Origin: Amphritea atlantica
GTDB lineage: Bacteria; Pseudomonadota; Gammaproteobacteria; Pseudomonadales; Balneatricaceae
DNA length: 64,000 bases
Assembly (NCBI RefSeq): GCF_900111095.1
Contig: NZ_FOGB01000015.1
Coordinates: forward strand, 1-64,000
Reading direction: 5' to 3'
The notes under the pieces: model-generated
What the model was told of the DNA's origin: nothing
What the model saw: only the letters and a program-made list of their open reading frames with translations
The model's database searches: none
Program-made: the position numbers and the translations under genes
In this document: piece after piece, positions 17,398-25,655 of the stretch
Layout of the letters: the number at the start of each line of letters is the position of its first letter
Numbering within the stretch: position 1 is the stretch's first letter

Positions 17398-20036
17398 GTG
17401 TCCGGCTCCTCTTCAAGCAGTTCAAACTGATAGCCGGAGCTGACCGGCTGGGCATTATCCTCCGGTGTACTGAAGGCGATACCGCCCTGAACCAGGCTTT
17501 CCAGATTGGTGGTTTCCACTTTTAATCCCTTAAAAATTCCAAACTCAGCATCAATGCCGCCAATATTCCAGAATTTGCTGGCCTTGGTTACCAGCTTGCT
17601 ATAGCGGCTTTTAATATTCACAAAGAGCTTCACCCGGTGACCGTCATCGCTCAGTTCATAACCGGATACATAACCAACCGGCATGCCCCGATAGTAGATA
17701 TTACTATTGATATCGATAGCGCCGAGTTGTTCCGTTTGCAGCACAATATTCAGGCCCGGCAGGTTGCGCTCCGCCGGGCTCTCCGGTAAACCGGTGAAGC
17801 TAAGCTGTCGTTCGCCGCTGCCTGGTAGCGCCTCGATATGGTTTCCGGCAATCAGGGTTTCCGGATAATCCACGCCGGACAGGTTGATCCGTGCGGCGGC
17901 GATCCAGAAACGGGAGCCCTGGCGGGCCAGCAGCGCCCCCTCTTCGGTGAGAGCGATCTTTGTTTCGGCACTGCCCTGACTATCGAGCAGCCGGACCTGT
18001 TCGACCCTGCCCATTATCAGACCTTTGAAGTAGACATTTGCGCCGACGGTAATATTGGGCCCCGCCGGAAAAGTCACGGTGATATCGGGCCCCTTTTGCA
18101 GCGCTTTACTGCGGGTGTTATAGAGTTTAAACAGCTGACGGCGGACGGCGGCTTTGCCATGGTCGCTGAGATTGTCAAAGGCGATTCCACCCCGCAGCAG
18201 CGTCTGCATCGATTCACTGTGTATCTTTACGCCACTGCGGCTGAGGCTGGCATCCACGCCACTGGCATTCCAGAAACGGCTCTGGTCGGTGACCAGGTGG
18301 CGGTAGGGTTTATCGATCAACAGGTGAACAATGACGCTGTCATCATCTGCCAGGGCGTAGTAACTGATAGTGCCGACAGGGAGTTGTTTATACAGCACTG
18401 GCGCTCCGCTGGTGAGCGAACCGAGCGTGTCGGCTTGCACCCGAATCGCCAGCTTATCTGCATTCTCCTTATACAGTAGACGTCCCTGTTTACTGGCATT
18501 GTCAAAGTTGCGAAACAGATGAAACGGGTGCTCCTGACCGACGCTTTGCTGATCTTTGGTATCGGGGGTGAAAAATCCGATGCCACCATTGATTACACTG
18601 CTCAGCGAGCCACTTTCGAACTCAACACCATCAACATCCGCTTTCAGATGGATGCCACTTTCTTCCCAGAACCGACTGTTGTGTTTGACCAGACCGGCGT
18701 ACTGCTCTTTGATGGTGGCATAGATCAGAACTTTGGTTCCATCCGGGTTGAGCTCATAGCCGCTGACCTCACCCACCGGAATCTGACGGTACATTACCGG
18801 AGAGCCGTAATCGAGGGACCCCAGCCGATCACTTTCCAGGCGGATATTGAGGCCGGAGATCGCGGGCCGGTGGGCCGGCGGCGTATTCAGGGCGGTGAAG
18901 TTAAACTGCGCTTCACCGGTGCCCGGTTGCAGGATGATGGCGGACCCCTGAATCAGGTCGCCAATGTTTTGCAGCCGGGTGAGTGACAGCTTGGGTTTCG
19001 GCAGCCAGAACTGACTGCCGGAGCGTAACAGCGGTCTGGCTCTGGGATCGATCAATAGCCGGGCATTGAGGGTTTGCAGGTCTTCGCTCAGCTGCAGACT
19101 TTGCACCCGGCCAATCTGAATCCCCTCACTGATGACCCGGGTGCCCTCATGGACACTGGTACGCGCCGGAAACTGAACATTGACCACAATACCATCCTCC
19201 GCCGCTTCGAAATCGGCAAACAGGTGGAACTTATGATCCGGCGTCAGCACCGATGTGTCATCCGGTGGCGTGTAGAAACTGATCCCTCCGGCAATAATTG
19301 CTGCCAGAGAGCCAAAGCGCAGGTCTACCCGTGACAGGTTGGCTTTGAGGCTGATACCACTGGCGTTCCAGAAACGGGTGTTATCGGTGATCAGATGACG
19401 GTATGGCGGCTCGATAAACAGTTCGATGCGGATCTGTTCGGCATTGTCGGTGAGACCGAAATTGATCACCTCGCCGACCTCTATCTGGCGGTAATAGACT
19501 TTTGCGCCGCGCTGTATCGACTGTGCGGAGTCGGCTAGTAATGACAGGTAGAGCCCCTGGCGGTCTTTGAGGGGCGGGGCCGGTTCATTATCAGCGATAA
19601 AGCTGAAACGCTCTTTACCCTGACCCGGTTGCAACTCGATATAGTAACCGGACAGTAGAGTATCCAGGCCTTTTACGCCGCTGAGGGAGATCTGTGGCTT
19701 GACCAGCCAGAAACGGGTGCCATCGACCAGGATCTCAGATGCCTCCTTCTCCATCTCGATGATGGCGGTAACACTTTTCAGGTCTTCATTCAGTTTCAGG
19801 CTTTTAATTTTGCCTGTTGGCAGACCCCGGTACATCACTTTGGTAACACCGGCCTCAAGGCCTTCAGCCGTTTCAAACTGTACCTCAATCATAATACCGG
19901 CGTCCTGATAGTTTTTTACTACCAGCCAGCCGGCGATAATGGCGGCCAGGAAGGGTAGCAGCCAGACTACAGAGGGGCCACGGTGGCGCTTTATCGATGG
20001 CGTTACAGGCGCATTATCCGCTTGAGGGGTGCTCAT
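17394..20036 (-). CDS. letB: MCE-domain protein with seven MCE repeats, LetB-like
   Basis: An 880-residue protein with one N-terminal TM helix (about residues 22-42) followed by seven MCE (MlaD-like) modules. Each module has a YRG/YRQ-hP-V/T-G core, seen at YRGLPTGKI, YRQIEVGEV, SEGIQIGRV, YRQIPVGEV, YKQLPVGTI, FKGLIMGRV and YRGMPVGYV. Length and module count match E. coli LetB (YebT), which forms a periplasm-spanning tunnel for lipid movement, and not PqiB, which has three. It overlaps the start of the downstream lipoprotein gene and the end of the upstream PqiA-like gene by 4 bp each. Confidence 0.9.
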   Translation of the reverse strand: MSTPQADNAPVTPSIKRHRGPSVVWLLPFLAAIIAGWLVVKNYQDAGIMIEVQFETAEGLEAGVTKVMYRGLPTGKIKSLKLNEDLKSVTAIIEMEKEASEILVDGTRFWLVKPQISLSGVKGLDTLLSGYYIELQPGQGKERFSFIADNEPAPPLKDRQGLYLSLLADSAQSIQRGAKVYYRQIEVGEVINFGLTDNAEQIRIELFIEPPYRHLITDNTRFWNASGISLKANLSRVDLRFGSLAAIIAGGISFYTPPDDTSVLTPDHKFHLFADFEAAEDGIVVNVQFPARTSVHEGTRVISEGIQIGRVQSLQLSEDLQTLNARLLIDPRARPLLRSGSQFWLPKPKLSLTRLQNIGDLIQGSAIILQPGTGEAQFNFTALNTPPAHRPAISGLNIRLESDRLGSLDYGSPVMYRQIPVGEVSGYELNPDGTKVLIYATIKEQYAGLVKHNSRFWEESGIHLKADVDGVEFESGSLSSVINGGIGFFTPDTKDQQSVGQEHPFHLFRNFDNASKQGRLLYKENADKLAIRVQADTLGSLTSGAPVLYKQLPVGTISYYALADDDSVIVHLLIDKPYRHLVTDQSRFWNASGVDASLSRSGVKIHSESMQTLLRGGIAFDNLSDHGKAAVRRQLFKLYNTRSKALQKGPDITVTFPAGPNITVGANVYFKGLIMGRVEQVRLLDSQGSAETKIALTEEGALLARQGSRFWIAAARINLSGVDYPETLIAGNHIEALPGSGERQLSFTGLPESPAERNLPGLNIVLQTEQLGAIDINSNIYYRGMPVGYVSGYELSDDGHRVKLFVNIKSRYSKLVTKASKFWNIGGIDAEFGIFKGLKVETTNLESLVQGGIAFSTPEDNAQPVSSGYQFELLEEEPDT

Positions 20037-20698
20037 TGTTCATCCTTTTTATCGCTCACGCCGGAGGGCAGATCCGGCTTCCTGTTATCCCAAATCAGCC
20101 GTGTATCGAAGCTGAGTGCAGAAAACATCGTTAACAGCACAACGACGGCAAAGGCGGTGGCGCCATCGTTACCTTCAATATGGGCAATATTCCCCAGTTG
20201 CACCAGCGCGACCAGTATACCGATAACAAAAATATCCAGCATTGACCAGCGGCCTATCCACTCGACGATACGGAACATAATGGTTTTCTGGCGCAGGTTG
20301 GTCTGCAAACGAAATTGAACCGTGCAGAGTAAAATCGTCATGGCAATAATCTTCAATACCGGCACCACAATGCTGGCGATCAACACCACCAGACCGATCA
20401 ACAGCATATCCTGTTCCAGCAGATGGAGTATACCGCCGAGAATGGTGTTTGGCTCGCCCTGGCCGAAGGATTTGAAGGTCATGATAGGTAACAGGTTGGC
20501 GGGCAGGAACAGCAATACGGCGGCCAGCAGGCTGGCCCAGCTAAGGCTTAATGAGTTAGGAATACGACTGTGTAAGCGGGCTCCGCAGCGATCACAGTGG
20601 GCTCCCTCCTGGCTGATACTGTGCAGTTTTTCACAATCGGTGCACAGCAGATAACCACGCTCACGGGCTGAATGGTACTGGGGCAGGTGGTCAGCCAT
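20033..20698 (-). CDS. PqiA-domain membrane protein, second LetA half
   Basis: A PqiA-family inner-membrane protein of about 221 residues. Two CxxC pairs near the N-terminus (CTDC and CDRC) form the zinc-ribbon-like part, followed by four TM segments with PANLLPIMTF. I choose the ATG at 20698 (MADHLP). It overlaps the stop of the upstream PqiA-like gene by 8 bp and its own stop overlaps the LetB start. In E. coli LetA both PqiA domains are fused in one chain, while here they are two proteins, an arrangement also seen in pseudomonads. Confidence 0.87.
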   Translation of the reverse strand: MADHLPQYHSARERGYLLCTDCEKLHSISQEGAHCDRCGARLHSRIPNSLSLSWASLLAAVLLFLPANLLPIMTFKSFGQGEPNTILGGILHLLEQDMLLIGLVVLIASIVVPVLKIIAMTILLCTVQFRLQTNLRQKTIMFRIVEWIGRWSMLDIFVIGILVALVQLGNIAHIEGNDGATAFAVVVLLTMFSALSFDTRLIWDNRKPDLPSGVSDKKDEQ

Positions 20699-21326
20699 CG
20701 GTATTGTCCTGCTGGCGATGCTGATGGATCTCATGCCAGATCTGGTGGGGGTTAAAAAAAATACTGTTGAGGGTGATCACCAGAATCAGTGCGCCGAGGC
20801 TGTAAAGCCCCAGGCCGATATCCAGGTCAGCGATATCTTTCAGTTTGATAATGGATATCAACACCCCGAGCAGGAAAATCTCCAGCATCCCCCAGCCCCG
20901 CAGATGCTGATAGCTGTGCATCGCCTGCCGTAACAGTCGCCCTTGCCATCGGTAGTGCAGAGTGAAACTGATGTAGAACAGGGCGATTAACTGGAACAGA
21001 GGCACGACCACCGCGAATAGCAAAATCAACAGGGCCACCAGTGGCAGACCGCCTTCGTAGAGCGACATCGCACTCTGGAGAATAATTTCGCTCTGGCTCT
21101 GGCCAAATACCTGCAGGCTGAGAATGGGAAACAGGTTGGCGGGAATAAACAGAATCAGACCCGCGACGGATAGCGCCAGCAGGCGTTCAATGCAGTTGTT
21201 GGTGGTGTAATATAAACGGGCATGACAACGGGGACAGATAACATCCTCGCCGGGCTGACTCGCGACCCGTTCCAGCAGCAGATCACATTCGTGACATGCG
21301 ATCAGTTGTTCAGGTGTGCCATGCAT
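20691..21326 (-). CDS. PqiA-domain membrane protein, first LetA half
   Basis: A 211-residue PqiA-family protein and first gene of the LetAB-type operon. N-terminal CHEC and CPRC pairs are followed by four TM segments, with PANLFPILSLQVFGQ as the conserved first-helix exit. It pairs with the following PqiA-like protein to make the equivalent of the two-domain LetA that feeds the LetB tunnel. It is divergent from the fructosamine kinase gene with only 36 bp between the start codons, so the operon promoter probably lies within or very near that start region. Confidence 0.87.
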   Translation of the reverse strand: MHGTPEQLIACHECDLLLERVASQPGEDVICPRCHARLYYTTNNCIERLLALSVAGLILFIPANLFPILSLQVFGQSQSEIILQSAMSLYEGGLPLVALLILLFAVVVPLFQLIALFYISFTLHYRWQGRLLRQAMHSYQHLRGWGMLEIFLLGVLISIIKLKDIADLDIGLGLYSLGALILVITLNSIFFNPHQIWHEIHQHRQQDNTDG

Positions 21327-21362
21327 AGAGGTATAGACCGTTACTAAAACAGAACTCAGAGT

Positions 21363-22247
21363 ATGCCAGATTTGTTACCTGAACCCATAGTCAAATGGAT
21401 CAAGCAGCAATCGTTACAGCTAACCTCAACTCAGGCGCTGTCGGGTGGTTGTGTTGCCGATATTCGCAAACTGACTCTGCACAGTCAGCAGGGGGACTGT
21501 CTTGAGCTGGTGTTGAAGCAGATGTCGGGCAGCTCAGCGGAACAGCTGGCGGCAGAGGCGTCCGGTTTGCAGGCGCTTCGTCTGCCCGGTGACGCTGCGC
21601 TAAGAGTGCCGGAGGTGGTATGGCAGGAAGGGAACTGTTTGCTGCTGGAATACCTCCCGACGGCTGTTCCGGCTGAGGATTTTGCGGTTCAGCTGGGGAT
21701 AGGTCTGGCGTTGCAGCACCGGTCAGGCAGCGTCAACAGGGGATTTGGTTTTGACACCGATACCTTTTGTGGTGGCACCCGGCAACCCAATCGCTGGCAG
21801 GCGGATGGCACTGTTTTCTACGCACAACAGCGTTATCAGGTGCTGGCAGAGCAGAATTTGCAACGCAATCGTATCTCATCGGGGTTGTTTGAGCAGATGT
21901 TACGGCTGTGCGACAGACTTTCTGAGCTGGTGCCTTGTCAGCCTGCGGTGTTGCTGCATGGGGATCTCTGGTCGGGGAATGTTATCTGCGGTCCCAGGGG
22001 CGAACCGGCGCTGATCGATCCGGCGGTTTATTATGGCTGGGCAGAAGCGGAACTGGCGATGACCCGGATGTTTGGCGGTTTCAGTGAGCGTTTTTATCAG
22101 GTCTACGAGGCTCATAGTGATGTTCTGCCAGACTGGCGAGAGCGTGTTGAGCTTTATAATCTCTATCACTATCTGAATCATCTGTTGCTGTTTGGCGATG
22201 GCTATCACCGTGATGTTGAACGCATTGTGAAGTACTATAGCGGCTGA
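21363..22247 (+). CDS. Fructosamine kinase-family protein
   Basis: A 294-residue member of the fructosamine-3-kinase / YniA family with an aminoglycoside-phosphotransferase-like fold. The catalytic loop is LLHGDLWSGN and the metal-binding motif is LIDPAVYYG. Family members phosphorylate ketosamine adducts on glycated amines and so start deglycation. Length is normal. No signal or membrane segment is present. It is followed by a stem-loop and then pdxH. Confidence 0.9.
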   Translation: MPDLLPEPIVKWIKQQSLQLTSTQALSGGCVADIRKLTLHSQQGDCLELVLKQMSGSSAEQLAAEASGLQALRLPGDAALRVPEVVWQEGNCLLLEYLPTAVPAEDFAVQLGIGLALQHRSGSVNRGFGFDTDTFCGGTRQPNRWQADGTVFYAQQRYQVLAEQNLQRNRISSGLFEQMLRLCDRLSELVPCQPAVLLHGDLWSGNVICGPRGEPALIDPAVYYGWAEAELAMTRMFGGFSERFYQVYEAHSDVLPDWRERVELYNLYHYLNHLLLFGDGYHRDVERIVKYYSG

Positions 22248-22251
22248 AGTG

Positions 22252-22277
22252 CCTGTATCAGCCTGATCTGATACAGG
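22252..22277 (+). terminator. Intergenic stem-loop between fructosamine kinase gene and pdxH
   Basis: Perfect 10-bp inverted repeat CCTGTATCAG / CTGATACAGG with a 6-base loop, 5 bp after the kinase stop codon. No U-run follows, so it may be a weak or factor-dependent terminator or an mRNA-stabilising stem. Confidence 0.4.
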
Positions 22278-22311
22278 GGGATGACACCGTCAATTAATTT
22301 TCAGGTTCTCT

Positions 22312-22965
22312 ATGAGTCAATCCGATCAGGGCGATTTTAAAGCCCTGCGCCGTGAATATGAGGCGCACCCTCTTAACCGTTCCGATCTGGCCGCTGATCC
22401 GGTGCAGCAGTTTGCTGACTGGATGCAAACGGCTACCGAATACCGTCCCGATGATGCTACCTCGATGACTCTGGCCACCGCTAGTGCGTCGGGTATGCCC
22501 TCTGCACGAATCGTTCTGCTGAAGCATTTTGGCGCTGAAGGCTTTGCCTGGTATACCGACTATCGCAGCCACAAAGGGCAGGAGCTGGCAGACAATCCAC
22601 AGGCGGCGTTGATGTTTTACTGGTATGGGCTGGAACGGCAGGTGCGGATTCAGGGTCGGGTAGAAAAACTTTCTGCTGCAGAAGGGCAACGTTATTTTAA
22701 CGAGCGTCCGGTTGGCAGCCGTATCAGTGCTGCGATTTCTCATCAGAGTGCCGTTGTCGATAGCCGTGAAACACTGGAGCAGGCCGTCACAGAGTTACAA
22801 CAGCAGCATCCAGAGGGTGATATCCCTTATCCTGAATTCTGGGGTGGCTATCGTCTGATTCCCAGCTATTTTGAATTCTGGCAGGGACGGGCAAGCCGCC
22901 TGCATGACCGCTTCAGCTATACGCTGGTGGACGGTCAGTGGCAGATCGATCGTCTCTCACCCTGA
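22312..22965 (+). CDS. pdxH: Pyridoxamine/pyridoxine 5'-phosphate oxidase PdxH
   Basis: FMN-dependent oxidase making pyridoxal 5'-phosphate. The 217-residue protein carries the family signatures RIVLLKHF, WYTDYRSHKGQEL (FMN site), the FYWYGLERQVRIQG strand pair and the C-terminal WQGRASRLHDRF with the substrate-contacting Arg and His. PLP is the cofactor of DapC in this same window, although the genes are not linked in one operon. A short gap separates it from the downstream esterase on the same strand. Confidence 0.95.
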   Translation: MSQSDQGDFKALRREYEAHPLNRSDLAADPVQQFADWMQTATEYRPDDATSMTLATASASGMPSARIVLLKHFGAEGFAWYTDYRSHKGQELADNPQAALMFYWYGLERQVRIQGRVEKLSAAEGQRYFNERPVGSRISAAISHQSAVVDSRETLEQAVTELQQQHPEGDIPYPEFWGGYRLIPSYFEFWQGRASRLHDRFSYTLVDGQWQIDRLSP

Positions 22966-22985
22966 ACCCCGACGGAGCTTAACGG

Positions 22986-23669
22986 ATGACAGAACAACGA
23001 CTCTCCTGTGTTGAAGTCGAACCCGCGCAACCCGCCGTTGCCAGTGTGATCTGGTTGCATGGGCTGGGTGCCGACGGACATGATTTCGAACCCGTAGTAC
23101 CGGCGCTTAATCTGCCGGATACTCTGCCGGTCAGGTTTGTGTTTCCTAATGCGCCGGTGCAACCGGTCACCGTGAATGGGGGCTGGGAGATGCCCGCCTG
23201 GTATGACATTCTGGAGATGAAACTGGAGCGTAAGATTGATGTGCAGGGGTTACTTCACTCTGTCAGTCAGATTGAGGCTCTGATCGAGCGCGAAATTGCC
23301 CGGGGAGTTCCCTCCGAGCGGATTGTGCTGGCCGGTTTCTCTCAGGGCGGTGCCGTGGCGTACCATACCGCGTTATGCTGTGACAGGCCGCTGGCGGGTC
23401 TGTTGACCCTGTCTACCTATGTGGCCACTGCCGGGCTGATTAAGCAGCATCAAAGCGATGCTAACCGGACGATACCCATTGCGATCCATCATGGCAGTGA
23501 AGATGACGTGGTGCCCATCACTCTGGGGACTCAGGCTGTTGAGCTGTTGCAGCAACTGGCATATCAGCCGGAATGGCATCGCTGGCCTGTTGATCACGGT
23601 CTGTGTCTGCCCGAGGTAGAAGCGATCGGTATCTGGCTGACAAACATATTAACCATGGAAACGAACTAA
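22986..23669 (+). CDS. Carboxylesterase / acyl-protein thioesterase-like hydrolase
   Basis: A 227-residue alpha/beta hydrolase of the phospholipase/carboxylesterase family. The N-terminal strand reads VIWLHGLGADGHDF. The nucleophile is Ser119 in GFSQGGA, the acid is in HGSEDDVVP, and the histidine is in VDHGLCLPE. It is cytoplasmic, with no signal peptide. Its stop codon directly abuts the start of the SlyD-like gene, so the two are co-transcribed. A distant paralogue of the same family lies at 44460-45104. Confidence 0.88.
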   Translation: MTEQRLSCVEVEPAQPAVASVIWLHGLGADGHDFEPVVPALNLPDTLPVRFVFPNAPVQPVTVNGGWEMPAWYDILEMKLERKIDVQGLLHSVSQIEALIEREIARGVPSERIVLAGFSQGGAVAYHTALCCDRPLAGLLTLSTYVATAGLIKQHQSDANRTIPIAIHHGSEDDVVPITLGTQAVELLQQLAYQPEWHRWPVDHGLCLPEVEAIGIWLTNILTMETN

Positions 23670-24140
23670 ATGAAGATCAGCGATAATTGCTATGTTGAGA
23701 TCCACTTCACCCTCAATAACGAGGATAACGAAGTGGTGGATAGCTCTCTGGGCGGCGAACCACTGCCTTATATCCATGGCATGAAAAATATCATTCCCGG
23801 CCTGGAGCAGGCGCTGGAAGGGCGGGTTGCAGGCGATAAATTCAGCGTCACAATCAAGCCTGAACTGGGCTATGGCGAGCGGGATGAGGATAAGGTCAGC
23901 ATTATTGATGCTGAATCTTTTGCCGGTTTTGACCAGATCGAGGAGGGGTTGTTGTGCCAGATTGAGGGTGAAGATGGTTCGCCTCAGCTGGTGACAATCA
24001 CCCATATCGATGAAGAAGAGGGTGAAGTGACGATCGATGCAAACCACCCGTTTGCCGGTCAGATACTGAACTTTTCAGTCGAAGTGATGCAGGTGCGTAG
24101 CGCTACAGAAGCGGAGCTGCGGGACGGCTTAACCGGTTAA
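23670..24140 (+). CDS. FKBP-type peptidyl-prolyl isomerase, SlyD-like
   Basis: A 156-residue SlyD-type FKBP. The FKBP core has the IHGMKNIIPGLEQALEGRVAG motif interrupted by an insert-in-flap chaperone domain at about residues 70-125 (from ELGYGERDEDKV to AGQILNFSVEV). Unlike E. coli SlyD there is no His/Cys-rich metal-binding tail, since the chain ends at DGLTG. It probably acts as a folding helper in the cytoplasm. It begins immediately at the stop of the esterase gene. Confidence 0.9.
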   Translation: MKISDNCYVEIHFTLNNEDNEVVDSSLGGEPLPYIHGMKNIIPGLEQALEGRVAGDKFSVTIKPELGYGERDEDKVSIIDAESFAGFDQIEEGLLCQIEGEDGSPQLVTITHIDEEEGEVTIDANHPFAGQILNFSVEVMQVRSATEAELRDGLTG

Positions 24141-24180
24141 CATTCACTGTACAGAGTAAGCGAAAAAAGGAGATTTAATT

Positions 24181-24372
24181 ATGCGATTGTTGTTAGCGCT
24201 GTTGCTGCCCTGGCTGCAGTTCTTCACCATTGGCCGCCCCTTTGCGGGTATCATCTGTCTGGTCTTGCAGTTGACGCTGGTCGGCTGGGTACCGGCTGCG
24301 ATCTGGTCGGTCTACGCCCTGAGTCAGTACAACACCGATAAAAAAATAAAGTCCGCACTCGGCGACAAATAA
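24181..24372 (+). CDS. Small two-TM protein resembling YqaE/Pmp3
   Basis: A 63-residue protein made of two hydrophobic segments, about 2-15 and 20-48, and a charged C-terminal tail. FFTIGRPFAGIICLVLQ followed by GWVPAAIWSVYAL is like the YqaE/Pmp3 proteolipid family, with GW-x-P in the second helix. A strong AAAGGAG site precedes the ATG. Family members are stress-related membrane peptides without a firm mechanism. The resemblance is moderate. Confidence 0.7.
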   Translation: MRLLLALLLPWLQFFTIGRPFAGIICLVLQLTLVGWVPAAIWSVYALSQYNTDKKIKSALGDK

Positions 24373-24405
24373 CCGTCGCAGGCCCCTGCGGGTTACCTCC
24401 GCGGG

Positions 24406-24444
24406 CCGGTACCTCTTTATATCTCGTTATTATTGAGGTACCGG
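24406..24444. repeat. 10-bp inverted repeat CCGGTACCTC / GAGGTACCGG
   Basis: A perfect inverted repeat with a 19-base AT-rich spacer between the YqaE-like gene and the minus-strand hypothetical gene. It could be a stem at the end of either convergent transcript, but no T-run follows. Confidence 0.4.
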
Positions 24445-24584
24445 GCCATCTACAGTCCTCCGGGCCCCTTCCCCTGCTGTTCAGCGTCAGATCTGCCTGG
24501 CAAACCTGTACGCAACAGGACGGCATCCGCCATTCCCGGAGACTGCATTGTGCTAACCGTCTCTGAACGCGACGGTTTGGCAAA

Positions 24585-24842
24585 CTATACTTTTTCCTGC
24601 CACTCCATTTCACCGATCTGAACGTTTAGCCACTCAAATCCGATACGTTTGGCCACTGCGGCCGCTCCATCCAGACTTTTGAACTCCCGTTCTTTTCTTG
24701 AGCGTTGCAGGTCAAGGGTGAGCACCTCGTTCTGTTTGGTAATGAATTTCAGGCGCCAGCCCCGGGCAATAGAGACCGGAGCAGCCTGACAGGAATCAAA
24801 CACTCCAGCTTTAAACAGAAGCTTAATTTCTCTCTCTTGCAT
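24585..24842 (-). CDS. Hypothetical protein, 85 residues
   Basis: A small basic soluble protein that I do not recognise. It reads as beta-strands followed by helices, with LKFITKQNEVLTLDLQRSRKE in the middle and a C-terminal AAAVAKRIGFEW helix. Such a form is compatible with a small nucleic-acid or regulatory protein, but nothing proves it. I choose the ATG at 24842, which has AAAGGG eight bases upstream. The frame could extend two codons to a TTG. It borders the AT-rich gap to its right. Confidence 0.55.
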   Translation of the reverse strand: MQEREIKLLFKAGVFDSCQAAPVSIARGWRLKFITKQNEVLTLDLQRSRKEREFKSLDGAAAVAKRIGFEWLNVQIGEMEWQEKV

Positions 24843-25477
24843 GATCAATACCCTTTAATTGAAGGTTCTAAATACGATTAAGATTATTATATAACAATTA
24901 TTGAATAATCAAAAGTTATTTTAGCTATTTTTATATGTATAAGTTGTTGTTTTGAAAGGTTTTTATTTTTGTTTTTCAGGAGGTTTTTGAGCGACAATAG
25001 ACTTCTTTTAAGGTATTGATTTTATTAGATTTTATTTCTTTGTTCAGGCGGGGGTTGTGATTGTATTTTTCTATTCTTATTTAGTTAAAAATATGTTTTG
25101 GCTATTAGTTATGAGTTTTTGATAAGTCATAAATAAATTTAGATTTTTAGCGGTTGATTTGTGTATCCCGGTGACCAATCTGCCGACCCGCGAGGTTGTT
25201 GTCTGAGACTGTCTGGCTGAATAACGCTGTGCTGAATGGCGCTGTTATCGCAGTCTGGTGCTGCATGATCAGGCAGCACCAGACTGCAGTGACGTGTATA
25301 GCGGGACGTGTGCCTGTCTGAAAGAGTGACCTGAGGGCAGGGGATAGTCAGGCCGCCCGTGAGGGGGCGTTTGAGGAAAATGGTGAATCAATCTACTTAT
25401 TGAGTTATATCAATATTCGCGAATCGCATCAGGAGTAGTATCAATACCAAGTTTGAAACACAAAAAAGGTAACTGTT
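24843..25477. other. AT-rich intergenic region, 635 bp
   Basis: From 24850 to about 25150 the sequence is very AT-rich, with many A and T runs and no reading frame of note. From 25160 to 25440 base composition returns to normal but there is still no convincing gene. A 15-bp perfect inverted repeat sits at 25250-25287. The stretch may hold promoters for both flanking genes or a small RNA. No specific sites were recognised. Confidence 0.5.
25250..25287. repeat. Perfect 15-bp inverted repeat, 8-base loop
   Basis: Arms at 25250-25264 and 25273-25287 are exact reverse complements (GCAGTCTGGTGCTGC / GCAGCACCAGACTGC) around ATGATCAG. No T-run follows on either strand. It may be the terminator-like end of a small RNA or a protein-binding cruciform. 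It does not match the CTAG hairpins found further right. Confidence 0.6.
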
Positions 25478-25600
25478 ATGGATCCGTATCTGTTCGAAAC
25501 GCTGTGGCCCAGCCTGCTGGGGGTTGCCGGAATGGCTGGCGCCATGATCTGGGCGTTTATCAAAATTCGCAAACTGATGAGCGATGACAGCAAGAAGTAA
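25478..25600 (+). CDS. 40-residue single-TM miniprotein
   Basis: A short reading frame encodes a 40-residue protein beginning MDPYLFETLWPSLL. It has one hydrophobic segment (about residues 10-28) and a basic then polar end (IKIRKLMSDDSKK). A good AAGG ribosome-binding site lies 8 bases before the ATG. A strong bidirectional-type terminator starts about 20 bp after the stop, which supports a real transcription unit. No family is recognised. It resembles bacterial one-pass regulatory membrane peptides in form only. Confidence 0.6.
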   Translation: MDPYLFETLWPSLLGVAGMAGAMIWAFIKIRKLMSDDSKK

Positions 25601-25617
25601 TTCGTTATATCGACAGT

Positions 25618-25643
25618 AAAGAGGCCGCCATTGCGGCCTTTTT
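25618..25643 (+). terminator. Rho-independent terminator
   Basis: The stem GAGGCCGC / GCGGCCTT with loop CATT is followed by TTTTT on the plus strand, ending the miniprotein transcript. The other strand has AAAGAGG before the stem and CTCTTT after it, so it may also end the convergent GGDEF gene. Confidence 0.85.
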
Positions 25644-25655
25644 AATGCCTTGAAT

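Noticed and set aside
17838-18986. Plus-strand frames of 155-213 codons opposite letB
   Set aside because: They are antisense shadows of the MCE repeats with no ribosome-binding sites or homology.
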